DNA of 64,000 bases, taken from positions 8,915-72,914 of the forward strand of contig CAJTYH010000008.1 of NCBI GenBank assembly GCA_910583675.1. Reading direction: 5' to 3'. Below the pieces are notes generated by a model. The model was not told where the DNA came from and did not search any database. It saw only the letters and a program-made list of their open reading frames with translations. The translations under genes and the position numbers were made by a program. Of the stretch, positions 59,501 to 64,000 are shown one piece after another (the first letter of the stretch is position 1; the number at the start of each line of letters is the position of its first letter). Source of the stretch: an uncultured Muribaculaceae bacterium. Lineage in GTDB: Bacteria; Bacteroidota; Bacteroidia; Bacteroidales; Muribaculaceae.

Positions 59501-59924
59501 CTTGCAGCAAATTTATCCTGGGAGATTGGAATGTGACATCGTAGAGCGAGATCTGTCCTGCAAGAAGAGGCATGACGTTTATGCCTCCGTGGAAGGAGGC
59601 GAGGCTTAGGAGGGAGTCGGCATCGGCGGGGAGCGACATGCGTATGGAGTCGGGCAGTCCGTCAAGGCTCCGGCTCGTGATGGTCAGCGAATCCACATCC
59701 ACGGTCATTTTCGGGAAACTTTTCCAGAAGGTGAGTTCTATGCGGCTTACATTCAGATCTCCGTCGATATATTCGGAAACATGTTTTTCCACGAATGGCG
59801 TAAGACGCCCAGGGGTGAAAAACCATACGATGGCTGTGCACAGGATCAGAATCAGTCCTGTGACGATCGCAGCGATGATGGCCGTCCATTTCACGATTTT
59901 TCCTAAAGTCCGCTTCATAGCCAT
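56529..59924 (-). CDS. AsmA-like envelope protein
   Basis: A 1131-residue protein with an N-terminal membrane anchor (WTAIIAAIVTGLILILCTAIVWF) and the AsmA start pattern FVEKHVSEYIDGDLNVSRIELTFWKSFPKMTVDVDSLTI. The long periplasmic part is beta-rich with repeated DI/DF strands, and the C-terminal region (GLYSAPDPDALQFGLGMKVSNFRLDKLTSIVPAID) is typical of Bacteroidetes AsmA proteins. Relatives are thought to bridge the envelope for lipid transfer. The gene is upstream of the DUF1080 operon with a 114-bp gap. Confidence 0.9.
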   Translation of the reverse strand: MAMKRTLGKIVKWTAIIAAIVTGLILILCTAIVWFFTPGRLTPFVEKHVSEYIDGDLNVSRIELTFWKSFPKMTVDVDSLTITSRSLDGLPDSIRMSLPADADSLLSLASFHGGINVMPLLAGQISLYDVTFQSPRINLLQVSKDAANYDIFPTTESSKGGKSEQKGTDVAEQIKLPHITINHFSITDASPLRFRSLPDSTDITINLKTVYLGGTKAPLYKIETGGQLDWPFLEEFNFNTLAFGADGSIEWDSRTPLRIAADDFTIALDDFRAKVNTTLDFTGAPTIEELEFATTDLPVEKAVTHLPVELRKVAEPLKTDMAITAEVKLTRPWCMTDTILPSVDAMLKVPSCHLKYEDLNLSEFEMEAAALFDGTDIDASVFTLKKLHAKGAVVRLDLRARCNNIMTDPFIEGTFDSNINLGAIPRMLKKKINGHIKGRLKGHADFSLHMSDLNRNRFHRIFAKGNLALYDIEASMEQTGRVYMHEGNVTFGSNSSFIKDKTRVDSLLTLSVKADTLAAQTEGIDLQLKNLKAGAGSMNRASSSDTTEINPFGGRIVFGKLSLDSRADTMRLRMRDAEIGVSLRRYEGNSRIPQMDLSLGMGGLQFGKALTKMALREADMDVTVHMRPQRRMFPAGMTEKRKQELRDSLAALPVTKGENLSFPLDSTDRNLLRRWNFKGHVHAKSGRMITPSFPLRNTLTHIDLHFNQDSIQLSNLSYKAGQSDFLINGTVSNLRRAVIGRRGNNLGVHLAISSDTININEIVNALFAGSTLEQQTDSATVWADDDNAEETITAAADTTRTSGPVLVPQNIDAQLSMRADHVLYSDLLMRDFRGDVLVYDGAVNLRNLAASTDVGTIGVNGLYSAPDPDALQFGLGMKVSNFRLDKLTSIVPAIDSLLPVIRNFAGIVNADVAVTTNLTPQMDIDIPSLRAAIEIEGDSLVLLDPDTFKTLSKWLMFRDKKKNFINHMAVEVVIENSTIELYPFMFDIDRYRLGVMGHNDLDMNLNYHISVLKSPIPFKFGINIKGTPDKMKIRTGGAKFKENMIGERQTIAADTRVNIVEQIESVFKRGISKARLGRLDIKGNPTQTSAKALLENFDNEGLSVADSLRLIRQGLIENPDTIRFPVKALPD

Positions 59925-59988
59925 GATTGTTGTTTCCGGATTGTGTCACATGCTGCGTGATTTTCTATCCGTTTCCGCGCGTTGTCCC

Positions 59989-60780
59989 TTATTTCCTTGC
60001 GGTTATGTGGAAACAGGCTTGTTTATGTTCGTATTTCACATAGCATCGCCCTTGTTCGCGCATGGCAAAGACCACTTCTCCAAGAAGATTTTTCATGTCT
60101 TCCTGTGTGCGCGGGGTCGTCACGGAGTCGCAAATGAATTTTGCATAGCTGATGTCGAAAGTGGTGCCGTACAGATGTGCCGAAGTGTCCACCGCGTTTC
60201 GGTTGCGCCTTCTGAGGCGCTTGACCAGACGTGGTGTTCTAAGCACGCTTGTCACTTTTATGCGATAGTCGCCACCGCCGCGTGCCTTGAGCGAGTCGCG
60301 GAAGGCTGTTCCGATGTCCGTCAAGAGCTTGTGGGCTTCAGGGACAAGGTAGGGTAAGGAATGTGTAAGGTTGTCAAGGTAATATGCCTCGCAGCTTTTC
60401 AGGCGTTCCATTGAGGCTCCTGCATCCCAGGCTTCCTTGATCGAGCGGACAGGCCGCACCCCGATCTGTTCGGCGGTGTTGATATGCAGGTAGTTGCTGT
60501 CGTTGAAGACGCGCCGTAGAGTGCCGCCAAGGTAATTGATCTTCATTTTTACGCCACCGTCAGGCATGGAGTCAAAATGAGCCTCATAGCGGTTCTGCTT
60601 CCTTATGGTGTCGTTGGTGGACAGGAGGGAAAGCACTTCCTCCTCAGGTGCGGGTTGCATCGCCGTTTCCTCCATGTCGGGTACGGGATCGTCACCTTTG
60701 CCGCCGAATGAGACCCACAGCACAAGCATCAGGGCGAGCGCTCCCATCAGTTTAAGGGTATGACGTTTAATCCTGTTCAT
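59989..60780 (-). CDS. DUF5715 protein, M15-like peptidase fold
   Basis: A 263-residue protein with one N-terminal hydrophobic segment (LMGALALMLVLWVSF), so anchored or exported. The second half has motifs of the M15/VanX-type metallopeptidase fold: VTSVLRT, then SAHLYGTTFDISYA (SxHxxGxxxD) and a late CFHI. This suggests a peptidoglycan D,D-peptidase-like role, but activity is inference. The phosphatase gene upstream ends 14 bp inside this gene's start, so the two are likely coupled. Confidence 0.8.
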   Translation of the reverse strand: MNRIKRHTLKLMGALALMLVLWVSFGGKGDDPVPDMEETAMQPAPEEEVLSLLSTNDTIRKQNRYEAHFDSMPDGGVKMKINYLGGTLRRVFNDSNYLHINTAEQIGVRPVRSIKEAWDAGASMERLKSCEAYYLDNLTHSLPYLVPEAHKLLTDIGTAFRDSLKARGGGDYRIKVTSVLRTPRLVKRLRRRNRNAVDTSAHLYGTTFDISYAKFICDSVTTPRTQEDMKNLLGEVVFAMREQGRCYVKYEHKQACFHITARK

Positions 60781-61342
60781 AGGTCACTGCACGGTATAGT
60801 TTTCCTACTGCTCCCTGCAGTAGGTCAAGCACGAGTTCAAAGCCTTCCGCTCCTTCGTAATAGGGATCCGGCACATAGTCGTAGCGGGTGGCATGGTCGA
60901 AGAACTCGGCCATACCCACGATCTTCTCCTCGCTTGCGGTGTCGGGGGCTATCCTTTTGAGGTTACGCAGGTTCTGGGCGTCCATTCCGATTATGATGTC
61001 AAAGTCCTCGAAATCGCTCTCGCGCACCTGGCGGCAGCGATGTGTAAGCTCATAGCCTCTGTGCCGGGCGTGGATGCGCATGCGGTTGTCAGGCAGCTGG
61101 CCGATGTGATAGTTGCCGGTGCCCGCAGAGTCTACAATCCAACGGTCTTCGTCGCCATGTGAGGCGATCTCTGCCGCCATTACCCCTTCTGCCGCCGGCG
61201 ACCGGCATATGTTGCCGAGGCACACGAACAGCACTCTTACCGGCTTGTGGTCGGCATATCTTCTTCGTAGTTTGTCGATTATTCGGACGGCTTTCTCACT
61301 CAGCCCTTCCGCCCATCGTAGGTTTCCTGTGGTCATTTGCAT
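60767..61342 (-). CDS. Low-molecular-weight protein tyrosine phosphatase
   Basis: A 191-residue phosphatase with an N-terminal extension of about 35 residues before the P-loop CLGNICRS (41-48), which holds the catalytic Cys. The general acid lies in VPDPYYEG late in the chain. Such enzymes often dephosphorylate exopolysaccharide tyrosine kinases, but no kinase is nearby. It shares a divergent promoter region with the aminotransferase gene (-7 box TAATTTTG at 61361-61368 on the minus strand). Confidence 0.92.
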   Translation of the reverse strand: MQMTTGNLRWAEGLSEKAVRIIDKLRRRYADHKPVRVLFVCLGNICRSPAAEGVMAAEIASHGDEDRWIVDSAGTGNYHIGQLPDNRMRIHARHRGYELTHRCRQVRESDFEDFDIIIGMDAQNLRNLKRIAPDTASEEKIVGMAEFFDHATRYDYVPDPYYEGAEGFELVLDLLQGAVGKLYRAVTYEQD

Positions 61343-61360
61343 GCTCTTTGATTCAACTTA

Positions 61361-61368
61361 CAAAATTA
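61361..61368 (-). promoter_or_regulatory. -7 element of the phosphatase gene
   Basis: TAATTTTG on the minus strand, about 19 bp before the ATG at 61342; no clear -33 element 19 bp upstream. Together with the plus-strand box at 61393 it makes a divergent promoter pair. Confidence 0.5.
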
Positions 61369-61392
61369 GTGTAAATTTCCAAAAATTCTGCG

Positions 61393-61400
61393 TAACTTTG
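61393..61400 (+). promoter_or_regulatory. -7 element of the aminotransferase gene
   Basis: TAACTTTG is an exact -7 match, 25 bp before the chosen ATG at 61425. This supports that start over longer upstream frames, which would overlap the phosphatase gene. Confidence 0.6.
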
Positions 61401-61424
61401 CGGAAAGTTAATAGATTGTCAACT

Positions 61425-62624
61425 ATGGAGGCCATAAATATCTCTGACCGTATCAAGGGCATGGCGGTATCCGCCACGCTCGCCATGTCGCAAAAAAGTA
61501 GCGAGCTCCGTGCTGCGGGGGTCGATGTCATAAACCTTTCGGTGGGGGAGCCGGATTTCGATACTCCCGAACATATAAAGGAGGCTGCAAAGAAGGCCAT
61601 AGACGATAATTACACCCATTATCCTCCCGTTCCGGGATACATGGACTTGCGCAAGGCGATCGCCGGCAAGTTGCTTCGTGAGAACGGCGTGGAGTTCAAG
61701 CCTGAACAGATCGTGGTGTCGGCGGGTGCCAAACATTCCCTGAGCAATGTGATCTTTGCCCTTGTGAATCCCGGCGACGAGGTTGTGATCCCCACTCCCG
61801 CCTGGGTGAGCTATGTGGAGATGGTGAAGCTTGCCGGTGGCAAGAATGTGCTCGTCCCAGCCGGTATAGAGCAGGATTTCAAGATCACCCCCGAGCAGCT
61901 TGAGGGAGCGATCACTCCCCGCACCCGCATTGTGCTCCTGTGCTCCCCGTCCAATCCCTCGGGAAGCGTGTACACCCGCGAGGAGTTGCAAGGGCTTGTA
62001 AAGGTGTTGGAGAAGCATCCGCAAGTGGCGATACTTTCAGACGAGATCTACGAGCACATAAATTATGCCGGGGAGTTCGCCTCGCTGGCTTCTTTCCCTG
62101 AGGTCGCCGACCGTGTGGTCATAGTAAACGGTGTCAGCAAGGCATATGCCATGACCGGATGGCGCATCGGCTTCATGGCAGGGCCTCTTGCCGTGGCAAA
62201 GGCCGTATCCAAGCTGCAGGGACAGACCACTTCTGGCATTTCCACCATAGCCCAGAAGGCGGCGCTTGCCGCATATGAGGGGAGCCAGCAGTGCGTTGCC
62301 GACATGCTTGAGGCGTTCCGGCGCCGCCGCGACCTCGTGGTAGGGCTTGCACGCCGCATACCCGGCTTGAGGATAAACGAACCTCAGGGCGCTTTCTATC
62401 TGTTCCCTGAAGTGAGTGCTTACCTTGGACGCCGTTTCGGCGACCGGGTCATATCCACCGACGACGATCTTGCGATGTTCCTGCTTGAAGAGGCACACGT
62501 AGCCACGGTTTCCGGATCGGCCTTCTGCCTGCCGGGATACATACGCCTCAGTTATGCCGCTTCCGACGATCAGCTCCGTGAGGCGTTCGCGCGCATAGAG
62601 GCCGCGCTCGCACAGCTTGCATAG
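61425..62624 (+). CDS. PLP-dependent aminotransferase, class I (aspartate aminotransferase-like)
   Basis: A 399-residue fold-type I aminotransferase. The PLP lysine is K239 in NGVSKAYAMTGWRIGF; substrate and phosphate contacts are in SNPSG (176-180), SDEIYE (205-210) and the final YIRLSYA. The early NLSVGEPDFDTPEH is typical of the AspC-like subgroup that transfers amino groups among aspartate, glutamate and related acids. Exact specificity is not read from sequence. tyrS follows by 28 bp, so cotranscription is likely. Confidence 0.93.
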   Translation: MEAINISDRIKGMAVSATLAMSQKSSELRAAGVDVINLSVGEPDFDTPEHIKEAAKKAIDDNYTHYPPVPGYMDLRKAIAGKLLRENGVEFKPEQIVVSAGAKHSLSNVIFALVNPGDEVVIPTPAWVSYVEMVKLAGGKNVLVPAGIEQDFKITPEQLEGAITPRTRIVLLCSPSNPSGSVYTREELQGLVKVLEKHPQVAILSDEIYEHINYAGEFASLASFPEVADRVVIVNGVSKAYAMTGWRIGFMAGPLAVAKAVSKLQGQTTSGISTIAQKAALAAYEGSQQCVADMLEAFRRRRDLVVGLARRIPGLRINEPQGAFYLFPEVSAYLGRRFGDRVISTDDDLAMFLLEEAHVATVSGSAFCLPGYIRLSYAASDDQLREAFARIEAALAQLA

Positions 62625-62652
62625 TCAAAACAGAATAAAAGAATAACGATAT

Positions 62653-63951
62653 ATGGACTTTATAGAAGAACTTACCTGGCGTGGCATGATCCACCAGATG
62701 ATGCCCGGCGCCGATGAGCAACTCAAGAAGGGGATGACCGCAGCATACCTCGGTATCGACCCTACGGCGGACTCGCTTCATATCGGACACCTCGTGGGTG
62801 TGATGATGCTCAAGCATTTCCAGCGTTCAGGCCATAAGCCTATAGCCCTTGTGGGTGGAGCTACCGGCATGATCGGTGATCCGTCCATGAAGAGCCAGGA
62901 ACGCAAACTGCTTGATGTGGAGACCCTACGTCACAATCAGGAAGCCATAAAGAATCAGCTTGCAAAGTTTCTGGACTTCGACTCCGATGCGCCGAACGCG
63001 GCGATCCTCGTAAACAACTACGACTGGATGAAGGACTATGGTTTCCTTGATTTCATCCGCGACATTGGCAAGAACCTTACGGTCAACTACATGATGGCCA
63101 AGGACTCCGTGAAGAAGCGTCTCAACGGCGAGACCGGCGAGGGGATGTCGTTCACCGAGTTCTCATATCAGCTGCTGCAGGGATATGACTACCTGTGGCT
63201 CTATCGCAACAAGGGATGCCGCCTGCAGCTCGGAGGCTCCGACCAGTGGGGCAATATCACCACCGGCACCGAGCTGATCCGTCGCATGGAGGGCGCATCC
63301 GATGCATTTGCCATAACATGCCCGCTGATCACCAAGGCTGACGGTGGCAAGTTCGGTAAGACCGAGAGCGGCAACGTATGGCTTGATCCCGCACGCACGT
63401 CGCCTTACAAGTTCTATCAGTTCTGGCTGAACGTAAGCGATGCCGATGCCGAGAAGTACATCAAGATATTCACCATCCTCGACCGTGCCGAGATAGAGGC
63501 CCTTGTGGCGGCTCAGGCCGAGAATCCCGGTGCACGTCCTCTGCAGCATCGCCTTGCCGAGGAGATAACCCGTATGGTTCATGGAGAGAAGGAGCTTGAG
63601 GCGGCCATAGAGGCTTCCCAGATACTCTTCAGCAACAAGGCCGCTGAAACTCTACACCGCATTGACGAGGCCACATTGCTTGCCGTATTCGAGGGTGTGC
63701 CTACATTCGAGGTCGATCGCACACTGTTTGACGGTGGCGAGACCAAGCTCGTGGATCTTCTCACGGACGCAGCCCAGGTGTTCCCCTCAAAGGGTGAGAT
63801 GCGCAAGATGACGCAGCAGGGAGCTTTGTCCATCAACAAGGAGAAGGCTGCCGATCCATATGCCGTGGTTTCGACCGATATGTTGCTCAACGGCAAGTAC
63901 CTGCTCGTGCAGCGAGGCAAGAAGAACTATTACCTGCTTATCGCACACTGA
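62653..63951 (+). CDS. tyrS: Tyrosyl-tRNA synthetase
   Basis: Charges tRNA-Tyr with tyrosine. The class I HIGH motif is at residues 43-46 (SLHIGHLVG), the tyrosine-binding [10 protein letters not shown] stretch is in the middle, and the KMSKS equivalent is KFGKTE. A C-terminal S4-like region closes the 432-residue chain ([15 protein letters not shown]). The ATG at 62653 starts the standard N-terminus. Confidence 0.98.
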   Translation: MDFIEELTWRGMIHQMMPGADEQLKKGMTAAYLGIDPTADSLHIGHLVGVMMLKHFQRSGHKPIALVGGATGMIGDPSMKSQERKLLDVETLRHNQEAIKNQLAKFLDFDSDAPNAAILVNNYDWMKDYGFLDFIRDIGKNLTVNYMMAKDSVKKRLNGETGEGMSFTEFSYQLLQGYDYLWLYRNKGCRLQLGGSDQWGNITTGTELIRRMEGASDAFAITCPLITKADGGKFGKTESGNVWLDPARTSPYKFYQFWLNVSDADAEKYIKIFTILDRAEIEALVAAQAENPGARPLQHRLAEEITRMVHGEKELEAAIEASQILFSNKAAETLHRIDEATLLAVFEGVPTFEVDRTLFDGGETKLVDLLTDAAQVFPSKGEMRKMTQQGALSINKEKAADPYAVVSTDMLLNGKYLLVQRGKKNYYLLIAH

Positions 63952-64000
63952 TACGCATATAATGCTGATAAAATTAGCGTCTCCCGGAAGTTTCTCGAGA

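Noticed and set aside
61113..61424. A longer 5' end for the aminotransferase gene
   Set aside because: It would overlap the divergent phosphatase gene and the promoter; the conserved N-terminus begins at 61425.

Overview
The window looks like a chromosomal segment of a gut Bacteroidales bacterium, most likely a Muribaculaceae (S24-7) member. The basis is promoters of the Bacteroidetes type (TTTG, about 19 bp, TAnnTTTG), start codons without Shine-Dalgarno sequences, a fused SecDF, pyruvate:ferredoxin oxidoreductase, menaquinone methylation, DUF4271 and DUF1080 proteins, and lipoproteins. The family-level placement is inference. Almost every gene looks intact. Only purC, at the left edge, is cut by the window.

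Layout. 1-5.9 kb: end of purC, menG/ubiE and nifJ. 5.9-11.9 kb: a small lipoprotein, a large secreted protein with a trehalase-like and a deacetylase-like part, the signal recognition particle RNA, and two exopolysaccharide genes (a WcaJ/ExoY-type sugar-phosphate transferase and an AlgD-type GDP-mannose 6-dehydrogenase). 12.0-14.0 kb: a lone, intact phage-type terminase large subunit. 14.1-29.9 kb: the division and cell wall (dcw) cluster on the minus strand, in the order rsmH, ftsL, ftsI, murE, mraY, murD, ftsW, murG, murC, ftsQ, ftsA, ftsZ. No mraZ precedes it. 30.0-40.5 kb: minus-strand surface-polysaccharide genes (heparinase II/III-like protein, two GT4 glycosyltransferases, a PaaK/CapK-like adenylating enzyme, an NAD-dependent epimerase) mixed with an Lrp-type regulator, a sirtuin and a GLUG-type lipoprotein. 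40.5-50.8 kb: secDF, a YbhN-like membrane protein, an AraC regulator, the Bacteroidetes group DUF4271-hemD-rnpA-yidD-tatD, and a Na/Pi cotransporter. 51-56.4 kb: a three-gene 3-keto-sugar type operon (two DUF1080 proteins and a Gfo/Idh/MocA oxidoreductase). 56.5-64 kb: AsmA-like protein, DUF5715 protein, low-molecular-weight phosphatase, aminotransferase and tyrS.

The most unusual signal is a family of modular intergenic repeats, with eight copies in the first 37 kb and none recognised beyond. Each is built from up to three blocks: an AG-rich block with 8-bp periodicity (AGAAATTG/AGAAGTTA units), a CT-rich block with 9-bp periodicity (CTCTGATTC/CTCTAATGT units) and an AT-rich block with 7-bp periodicity (AATTACT/AATTGCT units). 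They fill gaps between genes in both orientations, including four gaps inside the essential dcw operon. They also supply the stop codon and last residues of several proteins (FtsQ, MurE, RsmH, the terminase, an epimerase) and apparently the TTG start of three genes. I know of no named family matching this.

Functionally, the polysaccharide genes at both ends of the first 40 kb (sugar transferase and GDP-mannuronate-forming dehydrogenase; glycosyltransferases, CapK-like enzyme and heparinase-like lyase) could serve one uronic-acid-containing surface polymer. That link is inference from family functions.
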